Source: Ignavibacteria bacterium (GTDB taxonomy: Bacteria; Bacteroidota; Ignavibacteria; Ignavibacteriales; Melioribacteraceae). From it: a stretch of DNA of 64,000 nt. Position numbers and translations under genes: made by a program. Where the stretch lies: assembly GCA_009773205.1 (NCBI GenBank), contig WPAE01000007.1, positions 147,463 to 211,462 on the forward strand, read 5' to 3'. The notes beneath the pieces were generated by a model that did no database searches, was not told the DNA's origin, and worked only from the letters and a program-made list of their open reading frames with translations. The stretch's first letter is position 1. Each line of letters starts with the position of its first letter. Shown here piece after piece: positions 27,958 through 37,297 of this stretch.

Positions 27958-29010
27958 TTAGTTAACTGTAATTGAAGGATTCTTTCCAAAATTATTTTTA
28001 CTATAATGTAAAACTTTGCTAATAACTAATTCAACAGAAATATTTTTCATACAAAGATTATTATAACACTTTGCAAAATTTATTCCATCGTAACAAGGAG
28101 AGCAAGAAAGTTCTTTCCCTTGCCAAATTACATCCACATTTTCCTTAGGCGAAACTCTTTCTTTCCAATTTACGGGACCAAATAAAGCAATTATTTTAAT
28201 TTGTGAAAGTTTTGCTAAATGCAGAACGCCAGTATCATGTGTAATTAAAAGATTAGAATTATTAAACAGTTGTATTAATTCAATCAAGTTTTTTTTGCCG
28301 ACAAGGTTTTCTATTTCTAAGTTGTAAAAGTATTCGTTTACCCAATTATCTGTTTCCGAACCAATTATAGAAACTTTATAGCCATACTCCAATAATTGTT
28401 TAGCTGTTTGAAAGTAGTTTTCTATTTGCCAGCGGCGTAAAGCATCGTCACGTAAAATATTTTTCGCACCTCCAGGCGCAAGAATAACTCTGTCTTTTGA
28501 AAGCTCGGTCTTAGGTTCTGCAATATTTTCGATCTGAAGACTCGGGAAACCATAATTTTTTGTGTGCGAGGAATCTTTGCCGAGTAAAACTCTGCAATAT
28601 TCATCTGAATGATAACACTCTTTCAAGAATGTTTTATCTCCTGAGCCGGAAAAATCAATATACATTTTAGATAGAACAGGCAGAAGCAAATGTTTGTAAA
28701 GCTTATTCCTATATCCATTAAATACAATATCATAATGATCCAAGAATACTTTTCGCCATAAATCCAACACTTGAAAAAGTTTTTGAAAGAGACTGCCCGT
28801 ATAAAGTTTTTTGTCGTCAATAACAATTATTCTATCTATTCCAATTACTCTTTCCAGCAGAGGAAGTACAGTTTTGCCGCAAATCCAGGTTACTTTTGTT
28901 TCACCAAATTCTTCACGTATAGCATTAATCATGCTTAATGCCATAACAACATCGCCAATTGCGCCAAGTTTTAGTATTAGAATTTTTTTTGCAGCCAAGT
29001 TTGAAGCCAA
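27958..29010 (-). CDS. glycosyltransferase family 9 (heptosyltransferase-like)
   Basis: About 350 residues. The start K-I-L-I-L-K-L-G-A-I-G-D-V-V-M-A is the GT9 signature. The C-terminal half has L-L-I-T-H-D-T-G-V-L-H-L-A, then I-A-L-F-G-P-V-N-W, as in ADP-heptose:LPS heptosyltransferases. It probably adds a heptose or similar sugar to lipid A-core or a related glycan in the cytoplasm. There is no ATG at the N-terminus: the frame opens with TTG at 29010 or, equally possible, TTG at 28998, so the start is uncertain by four codons. A 71-base divergent promoter region separates it from a plus-strand GT2. Confidence 0.88.
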   Translation of the reverse strand: MASNLAAKKILILKLGAIGDVVMALSMINAIREEFGETKVTWICGKTVLPLLERVIGIDRIIVIDDKKLYTGSLFQKLFQVLDLWRKVFLDHYDIVFNGYRNKLYKHLLLPVLSKMYIDFSGSGDKTFLKECYHSDEYCRVLLGKDSSHTKNYGFPSLQIENIAEPKTELSKDRVILAPGGAKNILRDDALRRWQIENYFQTAKQLLEYGYKVSIIGSETDNWVNEYFYNLEIENLVGKKNLIELIQLFNNSNLLITHDTGVLHLAKLSQIKIIALFGPVNWKERVSPKENVDVIWQGKELSCSPCYDGINFAKCYNNLCMKNISVELVISKVLHYSKNNFGKNPSITVN

Positions 29011-29081
29011 TTAGTTTATAGAATTAAACTTAACCTTAAATGCTTATCTTTGCTAAACTTTATTAAAAGTAATTTTAAGTA

Positions 29082-29897
29082 ATGATTTCCATCATCATAA
29101 TCCAATATAACAGTCAAGAGCTAACTACACAAGCCATTGATTCTATCAAGAAACATCTTACCGGTAATTACGAAATTATTGTGGTAGATAATGCTTCGCC
29201 CAATTCTGACTTAGAACAATTGCTTAGTGCGCATCAAGATATAAATCTAATTAGAAATAAAGAGAACTATGGGTTTGGAAAAGCCAACAACATTGCGGCT
29301 GAACAAGCAAAGGGAGATATATTTTTATTTCTGAATAATGATACAATTGTAAAATCAAATTTCATTCCTTTTGTTGAATCATGTTTTGAAAATGAACAAG
29401 ACTTAGGCGGTTTGGCTCCAAAACTCTTGAACGCAGATGGAACTTTGCAAATTTCGGTTGGCCCGCTTCCATCAATAGTAACTGAATTTTGGGTAAAATT
29501 TTCCTCAAATCTTTTTTATAGAAAGCGCGAACCATTTTTAAGTTATTTTAATAAATATTATTCTACTTGCCATGATGTAGATTTTGCAACGGGCGCAGCA
29601 TTCTTTATGAAGAAAAATACTTTTGAGATAATTGAAGGATTTGACGAAAATATTTTTATGTACTTCGATGACTCGATTCTATGCAAAAAAATTAAAGAGC
29701 TTGGTTTTAGAATTCACTACACGCCAGAGTTTGAAATTACACACTACGGCGGTGCAAGTTGGAATGAACAAATTACTACTTTCTTAGAAAAGCATTACCG
29801 CAAGAGTCAGCTTTATTATTATAAAAAATACAGACCAGCTATTGAAAATTTTCTGCTGCGCATTTATCTAAAACTTGCCAATAAAGAAATGGACTAA
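29082..29897 (+). CDS. glycosyltransferase family 2 (rhamnosyltransferase-like)
   Basis: 271 residues. The GT-A fold is seen in I-I-I-I-Q-Y-N-S, V-V-D-N-A-S-P-N-S-D, N-Y-G-F-G-K-A-N-N and the metal-binding F-L-N-N-D-T. G-A-A-F-F-M-K-K and F-D-D-S-I-L-C-K follow. The nearest known family members are dTDP-rhamnose- or hexose-dependent transferases of O-antigen clusters. It is divergent from a GT9 gene and overlaps a MurJ-like gene at its 3' end, so these two plus-strand genes form a small operon inside an otherwise minus-strand locus. Confidence 0.88.
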   Translation: MISIIIIQYNSQELTTQAIDSIKKHLTGNYEIIVVDNASPNSDLEQLLSAHQDINLIRNKENYGFGKANNIAAEQAKGDIFLFLNNDTIVKSNFIPFVESCFENEQDLGGLAPKLLNADGTLQISVGPLPSIVTEFWVKFSSNLFYRKREPFLSYFNKYYSTCHDVDFATGAAFFMKKNTFEIIEGFDENIFMYFDDSILCKKIKELGFRIHYTPEFEITHYGGASWNEQITTFLEKHYRKSQLYYYKKYRPAIENFLLRIYLKLANKEMD

Positions 29898-31446
29898 TAG
29901 TTTGCATAGGAAATGGCTTCTCGGATTTATTAGCTTAAGCGTGCTTGCATTTGTAGGAAGAATAACCGGTTTTTTCCGCGAAGTAATAATGGCTTTTAAC
30001 TTTGGCGCTGATTCTCTTACAGATGCTTACCTTGCTACTTTTATAATATTTGATATTGGAATTGCAATTAACGGCGCTGTCATCACAGGCACTCATTCCT
30101 ATTTTTCAAGTCATAAAAATGAATCTCTTTTTACAAATTGGATGGTTCGATATAGTCATTTTATCCTATTAATACTTTGCTTGTTATTAATGGCTCTAAT
30201 TCCGTTAATCATTTTCTTAGTTGACATTTCTTTTAATTATCCGCTGCACATTAAGCATGTTATTAGCTGGGCTTTAATTTTATTGATATTCTCAACTCTT
30301 TTTTTTATTGAAAGCGGGATCTTATCAGCAATACTCCAAATTAGAGGAAGTATTTCTGCGCCAGGAGGATTAATAGTTTTTACTAATACAGGAGCAATAG
30401 CTTCATTACTGATTTGCAGCGAGACTATTGGAATACTATCTATACCGGTTGGATTGCTAGTAGGCGCCATCTTTTTCTATGTCTGTCAAATTTATTTAGT
30501 AAGATCAAAACACAATAAATTCATCACCAATGAGAAAATGAGTTTTAGACCATGGCTCTTATCTGTAGGATTAATATTCGCTTTTCAGTTTTTACCTAGT
30601 ATAGTAGCTATTGTAGAGAGAATTTTTATTCTACCATATGATGAAGGAATTCTATCTTATTATGTATATGCTGGTAGAATATTATTACTACCTGTAACAA
30701 TAATTGGTTATGCTCTCAGCCTTTCTTTAATTCCAATACAAACAAAGTTAATCTCCGAGTCTAATATTACTGACTTTAATAAATTTAGTTATAATGGAAT
30801 ATTGCTTGCCACCTTTATCTCAGGATTTATTTCCGCAATATTTATTTTGTTTCCAGAACCAATAGTCAAAATTGTTTATGAAAGAGGATTGTTTGAACCG
30901 AGCTATACTAAAAGCACAGCATCTATTCTACGGGTTATAAGTCTTTGTCTATTTCCATTCCTTCTGCTGCCTATTTTCTCAAACATATTTTATTCACTAG
31001 GCTTATCAAAAAAATTACTTGTTATTGGAATAATCAGTAGCCTTTGTAATGTTCTTATGATTGTAATTTTGGTTCCAATATTAAGAAATGCCGAAGCACT
31101 TGGTATTTCCGCAATTATTGCCGGCTGGAGCAATTTGTTTATGATGATTATTTATCTTGAGCGAAACAAGAAGTTTTCTTTACCTAGAGTCATAATTAAA
31201 AAACTGTCTGTTATCGTTTTAACTTCATTTGCTATAGCATTATTTGGATTAGCCGCAATAAATCAGACAAGACTTGTTGAACAATCTTCAAACTGGTCAA
31301 CAAGTAATAATATTTTTTGCCTTCTAATCAGTGTGGCACTTACAGGTATATTATATGTTGTCACCATAATAATTCTTCTACGTAAGTATATTAAAGAATC
31401 ATATGCCTCAATTTTAGATGCTTTCAAAAGCAAGTATTTGAAATAA
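29875..31446 (+). CDS. MurJ/MviN-family lipid-linked oligosaccharide flippase
   Basis: Up to 523 residues, with about 14 membrane segments. The N-terminal G-R-I-T-G-F-F-R-E-V-I-M-A-F-N-F-G and A-Y-L-A-T-F mark the MurJ/MviN family, and Y-E-R-G-L-F near residue 340 is another family motif. The start is TTG at 29875, overlapping the GT2 gene by 23 bases; a TTG at 29902 is the alternative. MurJ proper flips lipid II. In this setting it could instead flip a polysaccharide intermediate. Without seeing other murJ copies in the genome the role stays open. Confidence 0.8.
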   Translation: MPIKKWTNSLHRKWLLGFISLSVLAFVGRITGFFREVIMAFNFGADSLTDAYLATFIIFDIGIAINGAVITGTHSYFSSHKNESLFTNWMVRYSHFILLILCLLLMALIPLIIFLVDISFNYPLHIKHVISWALILLIFSTLFFIESGILSAILQIRGSISAPGGLIVFTNTGAIASLLICSETIGILSIPVGLLVGAIFFYVCQIYLVRSKHNKFITNEKMSFRPWLLSVGLIFAFQFLPSIVAIVERIFILPYDEGILSYYVYAGRILLLPVTIIGYALSLSLIPIQTKLISESNITDFNKFSYNGILLATFISGFISAIFILFPEPIVKIVYERGLFEPSYTKSTASILRVISLCLFPFLLLPIFSNIFYSLGLSKKLLVIGIISSLCNVLMIVILVPILRNAEALGISAIIAGWSNLFMMIIYLERNKKFSLPRVIIKKLSVIVLTSFAIALFGLAAINQTRLVEQSSNWSTSNNIFCLLISVALTGILYVVTIIILLRKYIKESYASILDAFKSKYLK

Positions 31447-31526
31447 TAAAAAGGTTGTGAAGTTTTCAAAACAGATGTTTGTAGGTACTGGGTTTAATAT
31501 ATCCTCAATATTTTCAATATACACCA

Positions 31527-32513
31527 TCATGGTTTTTTTTGTAAAATTATTCCTAGTGTAATGTCTTTTTCTATAGTTACATTATAAAAAAAGTTAGATA
31601 CAACCCGAATAAGCATAAACTTATACATAATTGTCCAAATTATTTTTTTTAATAACTCTCTACTTTTAGACACTTGATGTATTAACGGTTTGCCATTCTT
31701 AGATAAAATGTGAATTGTTTCCTTACTGATTTTCGCATACAAGTATTTAAATAATCTGTTTTCTTCTGAAGGATAATAATTCTTATAACTTGTAAACTCA
31801 ATTTTGAAACCCAATTTGGCTGCAATTTTAATAAAACTTTTCTTGCTTAACCATGTTACATGAACAGGAGGAGAATCTGTTAACCAAGTAAACTTCTTTG
31901 AAGCAAAATCTTTATTTGGAGTGGTAAGTATTATTTTTCCATTATTAGATAATAATCCTTTCAATTGCTCTAAAAGTAAAACTGGGTTTTCTAAATGCTC
32001 AATTACTTCTGTTGAAATGATCATATCATACTTTTCATCATACTTTGCGGCAAACTCTTCAACTGAAATATTTAAATAATTATTACCAAAATGCTGCTTT
32101 GCAAAATCTATAGCTTTGGCTGATATATCAATCCCTGTAGCACTATTTCCACTTTGGTTGATCGCATATGTTAAATAACCGTAGCTGCATCCAACTTCTA
32201 ATATTTTTTGGTTTTTTTCAGTAATATTTTTGTAAACAGGAAAATAGACAGATTCAATCTGCGAAAGGTACTTAAGAGGGTCTTTCTTGGTTCGTATTTC
32301 CATTGCATATTTGTAATATCTGTCATACCTAATTAAATCCGGGAAGGAATAGATTTTTTCATAAATAGTTTTATCAATTTTGTCTGGATCAATAAAGCTG
32401 CTATTACAATCATGACAGCAAAATATTTCATAGAATGTTCCTTCTATATAACCAGGAAATTTTGCCTCTGATATTTTAATGGATATGCTGCCACAAATAA
32501 TACAAGTTTTCAT
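31527..32513 (-). CDS. class I SAM-dependent methyltransferase with N-terminal zinc-binding motif
   Basis: 328 residues. Four cysteines near the N-terminus (C-x2-C in C-I-I-C-G, then C-C-H-D-C) probably bind zinc. The SAM motif I-L-E-V-G-C-S-Y-G-Y lies near residue 105, followed by G-I-D-I-S and S-T-E-V-I-E-H-L. This resembles methyltransferases of polysaccharide clusters that methylate sugars or chain ends. Its substrate is unknown. It converges with the MurJ-like gene across an 80-base spacer without a clear terminator, and is followed on the minus strand by the flank of other loci. Confidence 0.85.
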   Translation of the reverse strand: MKTCIICGSISIKISEAKFPGYIEGTFYEIFCCHDCNSSFIDPDKIDKTIYEKIYSFPDLIRYDRYYKYAMEIRTKKDPLKYLSQIESVYFPVYKNITEKNQKILEVGCSYGYLTYAINQSGNSATGIDISAKAIDFAKQHFGNNYLNISVEEFAAKYDEKYDMIISTEVIEHLENPVLLLEQLKGLLSNNGKIILTTPNKDFASKKFTWLTDSPPVHVTWLSKKSFIKIAAKLGFKIEFTSYKNYYPSEENRLFKYLYAKISKETIHILSKNGKPLIHQVSKSRELLKKIIWTIMYKFMLIRVVSNFFYNVTIEKDITLGIILQKKP

Positions 32514-32556
32514 ATAACTTACCGCTAAGAATGATTTTAAGATTTATAAAGAAACT

Positions 32557-33669
32557 TCAATAACCCATAGTATGTTGATTTACTTTACTTTTAATGTAGG
32601 CACCTATTTGCACTTTAAATTTCTCTCTACTAAACTTCATTGCGTGCTCTCGAATTGTCTCAGCATCCAGGTAAATATTTTCAAATTTCAACACTGCCTC
32701 AATTATCGCATCAGCATTCTGCTTGTAGAAAAAAACTCCTGTCTTTTGATCAACAACAGTTTCTAAAGCTCCACCTTTGGCAAAGGCAATTACAGGTTTG
32801 CCGCACGCCATTGCTTCGAGCGGAACAATTCCAAAATCTTCTATCCCAGGGAACAAAAGCGCTTTACATCCGGAATAATATTCAGCAAGTTCATCGTTGC
32901 TTTTCCATCCTAAGAAGGTGCAATTTTCATTTGCAATTGTTTTCAGTTTTTCTTCTTCCGGACCTTTTCCAATTATAAAGAGTCTTCTGCCAAGTTTGTT
33001 AAACGCTTCTATTACTATCTCATTTTTTTTGTAAGGAACAAGCGCGCTCACAATCAAATAATAATCTTTATTTGAGGTAGATAGTTGAAACAAATCTGTA
33101 TCAACCGGCGGATGAATTACATCCGACTCTTTTTGATAGTAGCTTTTAATTCTACCGGCAACATTATACGAGTTAGCGATATAATAATTAACTCTATTGC
33201 TTGTTGCTACATCCCATTTACGAAGAATCGGGGCAATTATTTTCATTGCTAATCTTGTTGCCAAACCAGTTTTTCCCCTGCCAAAATATTCGTCAAACAT
33301 TTCCCAAACGTAACGCATAGGTGTGTGGCAATAACAAATGTGTAGTCCATTTTTAACTTTTACATTTTTCGCAACACAATGGCTTGTGGAAACAACCAAA
33401 TCATATTCCGAAAAGTCAAATGTTTCAATAGCTGCTGGAAAAATGGGCAGATAGTTTCTATACCTTTTCTCTTTCAAAGGAAGTTTATCAACAAATGAAG
33501 TTCTAATCTTCATGTTTTCGATTGTTGAAGATAGAGTACCTTTATTATGCAGTAAAGTGTATAAATCAGCATCTGGATAAAGCTCGCATAACACTTCTAA
33601 GACTTTTTCGCCGCCGCGCATTCCGGTTAGCCAATCATGTACGAGAGCAATTTTGAGTTTGTTTTTCAT
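32557..33669 (-). CDS. glycosyltransferase family 4 (WbaZ-like mannosyltransferase)
   Basis: About 370 residues. A GT-B enzyme with H-D-W-L-T-G-M-R-G-G-E-K-V near the N-terminus and C-Y-C-H-T-P-M-R-Y-V-W, a segment typical of WbaZ-type transferases. The C-terminal nucleotide-sugar site is P-G-I-E-D-F-G-I-V-P-L-E-A-M-A-C-G-K-P-V. It probably uses GDP-mannose or a similar donor. The ATG at 33667-33669 is preferred over an in-frame TTG two codons upstream. It lies 44 bases before the methyltransferase gene. Confidence 0.88.
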   Translation of the reverse strand: MKNKLKIALVHDWLTGMRGGEKVLEVLCELYPDADLYTLLHNKGTLSSTIENMKIRTSFVDKLPLKEKRYRNYLPIFPAAIETFDFSEYDLVVSTSHCVAKNVKVKNGLHICYCHTPMRYVWEMFDEYFGRGKTGLATRLAMKIIAPILRKWDVATSNRVNYYIANSYNVAGRIKSYYQKESDVIHPPVDTDLFQLSTSNKDYYLIVSALVPYKKNEIVIEAFNKLGRRLFIIGKGPEEEKLKTIANENCTFLGWKSNDELAEYYSGCKALLFPGIEDFGIVPLEAMACGKPVIAFAKGGALETVVDQKTGVFFYKQNADAIIEAVLKFENIYLDAETIREHAMKFSREKFKVQIGAYIKSKVNQHTMGY

Positions 33670-33738
33670 ACCCAACTTAAATTGATTTGATAGATTTGAG
33701 TAAAACTGTGATTCTGAATGTTCGATGCAAAAACATTT

Positions 33739-34875
33739 TTAATTGGTCTTTAACAAAGATTTGTAAATCGCTTCGTATTGTTTTACCATTTCAAGAGAAT
33801 CGAAACTGCTTTTTCTGTTATTATTGTTCTCTATAATCGAAACCGAATTTTGCGTAATCCATTTAAGATTTTCTAAAAAGTCTTCAACATCATTCAGCTT
33901 ATATAGTTGATTGGAATTTTTGTCAACAATTTCGGAATTGCCTCCTACATCTGTAGCTAAAATAGGAATACCAGCAAAAAGCGCTTCAATAATACTGATC
34001 GAAAGACCTTCGTAACGAGAAGGCAGCACAAATACATCGAAAGATTTTATATACTTATAGGACTCTTTTAATGCGCCAACCAAAAAGATATCTTTTTCCA
34101 AACCATATTTATTTATTTGGCTATCGTATAATTCCCTATTCGGTCCTTCGCCAATTATAATCAATTTGGCTGGCGGAAATAATTTTTTGATCAAGTTGAA
34201 GTTCTCAATCAAAAATTCATAATTTTTTTGATACGCCAGACGCCCAGTTGAGCCGAGCATGAAGCAATCTGAAAAATCATAGTTTAAAAGATTGGAAAAA
34301 TAGCTGCGGCTTATATCTTTATCATAAAAATCACCTTGTGCAAGGTTCAGTCCATTGTAGATAACCGAGCCATCTTTTACAATTTTATCTTTAATTGCTT
34401 CAGAATAATTTATTTCACTTACAAAAACAGTTCGCTCCACAAACTTCAGAAAATATTTGAAGTACAAGTAAGCAAAGAATTTTAGATACTTATTAGCGCC
34501 GGAGTCCTTATCTACTAAAGACAATCCGTGAAATGTGAATACTGTTTTCGGTTTATGACTTAGAAATTTAATTGCAAAAATTCCCATCAAAGTATTTGAA
34601 CTATTGAGATGAACAATATCGTATAAATTCTTTGCTAACAAGTTGTACAGATCAAAAGAGAAAGTAAGATGATTAAAAACACTAACATTTCTTTTCAGAG
34701 ACTTTATATAATGAAACTTTATGCCAAGCCTATTTAACTCGTCTTTGAGATAATCTCCTTCTCCGCCTGCAACTTCAACTTGATACCCAAATTCTTTTAA
34801 CATCTTTGCGAGGTTCAGCAAAAATACTTGAGCACCGCCTATTTCTGATTTAGTAATAACTAAAAGTATTTTCAT
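33739..34875 (-). CDS. glycosyltransferase family 4
   Basis: 378 residues. The GT-B N-terminal domain begins L-V-I-T-K-S-E-I-G-G-A-Q-V-F. The C-terminal domain shows L-G-S-T-G-R-L-A-Y-Q-K-N-Y, I-I-G-E-G-P-N-R and the E-x7-E region P-S-R-Y-E-G-L-S-I-S-I-I-E-A. It is one of four GT4 enzymes in the minus-strand half of the locus and should transfer a sugar in the cytoplasm to the growing undecaprenyl-linked repeat. Donor and acceptor are unknown. Confidence 0.88.
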   Translation of the reverse strand: MKILLVITKSEIGGAQVFLLNLAKMLKEFGYQVEVAGGEGDYLKDELNRLGIKFHYIKSLKRNVSVFNHLTFSFDLYNLLAKNLYDIVHLNSSNTLMGIFAIKFLSHKPKTVFTFHGLSLVDKDSGANKYLKFFAYLYFKYFLKFVERTVFVSEINYSEAIKDKIVKDGSVIYNGLNLAQGDFYDKDISRSYFSNLLNYDFSDCFMLGSTGRLAYQKNYEFLIENFNLIKKLFPPAKLIIIGEGPNRELYDSQINKYGLEKDIFLVGALKESYKYIKSFDVFVLPSRYEGLSISIIEALFAGIPILATDVGGNSEIVDKNSNQLYKLNDVEDFLENLKWITQNSVSIIENNNNRKSSFDSLEMVKQYEAIYKSLLKTN

Positions 34876-34900
34876 AACTATTTACTTAGTTGAGTAGTGA

Positions 34901-36010
34901 TTAAGCCTCGTTAAAGATATTAATTAATTTTTTTGTTTCTGTTTGAATATTAAATTTCTTCGCTTGCTCTAATGCAATAGTTTTAAGTTTTTCGTAGTAA
35001 ACAGAATCGTTTTGAAGTTTAACTACTGCCGTCGCAAAAGAAGCAAAATCTTCTGGGTCATACAGCATGCCACCTTCTCCAACAACTTCGGCTAACGAAG
35101 AGGTGTTAGAAGTAATAACCGGAGTTCCGGATTGCATTGCTTCTAAAGGAGGAATTCCAAAACCTTCGTAATAAGAAGGAAACATAAAAACAAAAGATTT
35201 GTTGTAAACATATTTTAACAGATCATCATTTATAAACGGTATATGCCTAACATAATTTCGTTTTTGGATTTCCGGCAGAATTGCCTTTGAATCAAATCCG
35301 CCTTTACCAACAATAACTAACTCAATACTATTTCCATTCTCTCTTAGAATATCCATCGTTTTCAAAAGGCAAATAATATTTTTTCTTTTTTCGATCGCCC
35401 CAACGTAAAGAATATATTGCGATGGCAGTTTTAGCTTATCTAATTCATCAGCTTTATCAATTTCAAATTCAGCACGCGGATAAAAATTATTAGAAGCAGT
35501 ATTATAAACTACTTTAACTTTTTCTTCCGCTATTCCAAAATACTTTACTATATCTTTTTTGGAAAATTCAGAAACAGTAATTAGGGCATCTGTCTTTCTT
35601 AAAGAAGCCGGAAGGAGCATTGAGAGATAAAGTTTGTAAAAGAATGGATAGTATTCGGGATATACTTTTGGTATAACATCGTGCAAAACTGCTACTTTTT
35701 TTGTTTTTCCTAAATTTACCAAAGGGACCAAAATATTAGGAGAAAATAAAATATCTATTCCATTTTGCCTTATTAAATTTGGTAATTCATAGTTTAGCCA
35801 AACAGGAGAATAAATTTTATGCGGTATTTGGGTTTTGTTAATTTTTACAATTTTATAAAAGTGTGTATTAACATCTAATTGCGAAGCTGTAAATAAAACA
35901 TACTTATTCTTAGAATCTTGATTGGGCAGCTCATTTAAAATATTAATAAGATATCTGCCTGTGCCTGTAAAAGCTCTATCTAAAACTCTTGCGTCAATCC
36001 CTATTTTCAT
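34901..36010 (-). CDS. glycosyltransferase family 4 (mannosyltransferase-like)
   Basis: 369 residues. It starts M-K-I-G-I-D-A-R-V-L, with G-T-G-R-Y-L shortly after, characteristic of the GT4 group containing WbaZ/MtfB-like mannosyltransferases. V-L-H-D-V-I-P follows. The donor site is P-S-Y-Y-E-G-F-G-I-P-P-L-E-A-M-Q-S-G-T-P-V-I. It is 25 bases upstream of the next GT4 gene and 35 bases after the Wzy-like gene, in one minus-strand run. It probably adds one sugar of the repeat unit. Confidence 0.88.
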   Translation of the reverse strand: MKIGIDARVLDRAFTGTGRYLINILNELPNQDSKNKYVLFTASQLDVNTHFYKIVKINKTQIPHKIYSPVWLNYELPNLIRQNGIDILFSPNILVPLVNLGKTKKVAVLHDVIPKVYPEYYPFFYKLYLSMLLPASLRKTDALITVSEFSKKDIVKYFGIAEEKVKVVYNTASNNFYPRAEFEIDKADELDKLKLPSQYILYVGAIEKRKNIICLLKTMDILRENGNSIELVIVGKGGFDSKAILPEIQKRNYVRHIPFINDDLLKYVYNKSFVFMFPSYYEGFGIPPLEAMQSGTPVITSNTSSLAEVVGEGGMLYDPEDFASFATAVVKLQNDSVYYEKLKTIALEQAKKFNIQTETKKLINIFNEA

Positions 36011-36045
36011 AAAGTTAACAGCTTTAAAAGTTGAACAATAATTGA

Positions 36046-37296
36046 TTACAGTTTATGCTGAGCTACTAAATACTTACTTAAGAAATATATTATTACGATA
36101 TTCATTACAAAGTGCAGCCAGCTTAACATTGGTATAAAAAAAGTAAACATTATAACAAACACACACATTCCATAAACAGATATTGAGTGCAGGCTTGGGT
36201 TCTTTCTCATCCAATAATAAATGCTTGAGATAGCAAAACCGATTGCAAAAGGAAAGAGCAGCAGACCCCAAACACCAAAATCGCGGTAATACACAAAGAA
36301 CATAGTATATGTATTAAAGCTTTTGTTAACAATAAATGGAAACTGCTCAAAATAATAAGATTTTGCGATTGTATGCTTTAACCCCGCTAATGCGAGTATA
36401 AAATCGAATGTGAAGTAACCGTAAGTAAAAGAATCATACTGTTTAACGCTGTTAGCAAAGTTTTCCAAATTCATACTTACATACATATATGGCTCAGTTA
36501 AAAAAGCCAGCGATCTGTTATACTTCATCTTAGCTTCCTTGTACAGATATAGAATAAAAAATTCGCTTGTTCTAATTGTTGAGATAGAATAGATCAATAA
36601 AACAAAAGCAGATGAAATACCAAGTAAGTAAGAACCTTTGAATTTTCTTGTTCCATAGTAGAGCATAACCAACAGCAAAACTATTGTAATTACAAGCGTA
36701 AACCGCTGAAGCAATAATATAAAAGAACTCAAAGTAATAAGTATAATAATAGCCAATAATAATTTTGTGGCTTTTTTCTTTTTTATAAAAAGATAATATA
36801 ATAATGCAAAATATATTACTGCTGGTGCGCAATGAATAATCAATCCAAATCCAAAAAGACTCCATTTGGTTCTTGCTGTGTTTGGATCATTTGTAAATAA
36901 TGGTATGAAGCCAACTGCAGAGTAAATTACAATGTACGATACGATGTAAGCTAAGAAAAGATAAACAACAACTTGTAATAATCGTTTGCTGTCAAAATCA
37001 AAGTTATCCAGAACATTCTTAATACTATTTACAGAATTTATCGGTTTGTTGAAGTTAATCACATAAACGGCGAACATACCCAGCAACATTGCACTCAAAC
37101 TAATTAAAAGCATAGCCCAGCTATAAAGCTCCCATTCTTTTTGAAGCCAGCTAAGCTTTAGCTCTGTAAGACCAATAATTACAGCCCAAATAAAAATAAA
37201 CAATCGGGCAGGAGAAAATATATCGCTTTGACTTCTTAAGTAGCTTAAAGCAAGTAGTAAGGCAATCGAAAAAAAGACTATGGCAATTATAGACAT
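36046..37296 (-). CDS. Wzy-like oligosaccharide repeat-unit polymerase
   Basis: 416 residues, hydrophobic throughout, with about 11-12 membrane segments and a periplasmic loop around residues 255-320 that includes L-A-F-L-T-E-P-Y-M-Y-V-S. Hydrophobicity, lack of other motifs and position directly after a Wzx-type gene (1 base apart) indicate the oligosaccharide polymerase of a Wzx/Wzy pathway. Wzy proteins are poorly conserved, so this rests partly on context. It would link repeat units on undecaprenyl diphosphate in the periplasm. Confidence 0.75.
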   Translation of the reverse strand: MSIIAIVFFSIALLLALSYLRSQSDIFSPARLFIFIWAVIIGLTELKLSWLQKEWELYSWAMLLISLSAMLLGMFAVYVINFNKPINSVNSIKNVLDNFDFDSKRLLQVVVYLFLAYIVSYIVIYSAVGFIPLFTNDPNTARTKWSLFGFGLIIHCAPAVIYFALLYYLFIKKKKATKLLLAIIILITLSSFILLLQRFTLVITIVLLLVMLYYGTRKFKGSYLLGISSAFVLLIYSISTIRTSEFFILYLYKEAKMKYNRSLAFLTEPYMYVSMNLENFANSVKQYDSFTYGYFTFDFILALAGLKHTIAKSYYFEQFPFIVNKSFNTYTMFFVYYRDFGVWGLLLFPFAIGFAISSIYYWMRKNPSLHSISVYGMCVFVIMFTFFIPMLSWLHFVMNIVIIYFLSKYLVAQHKL

Positions 37297-37297
37297 A

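Noticed and set aside
32640..32978. 112-codon open frame on the plus strand
   Set aside because: Antisense to a clear GT4 gene; low-complexity product without recognisable motif.
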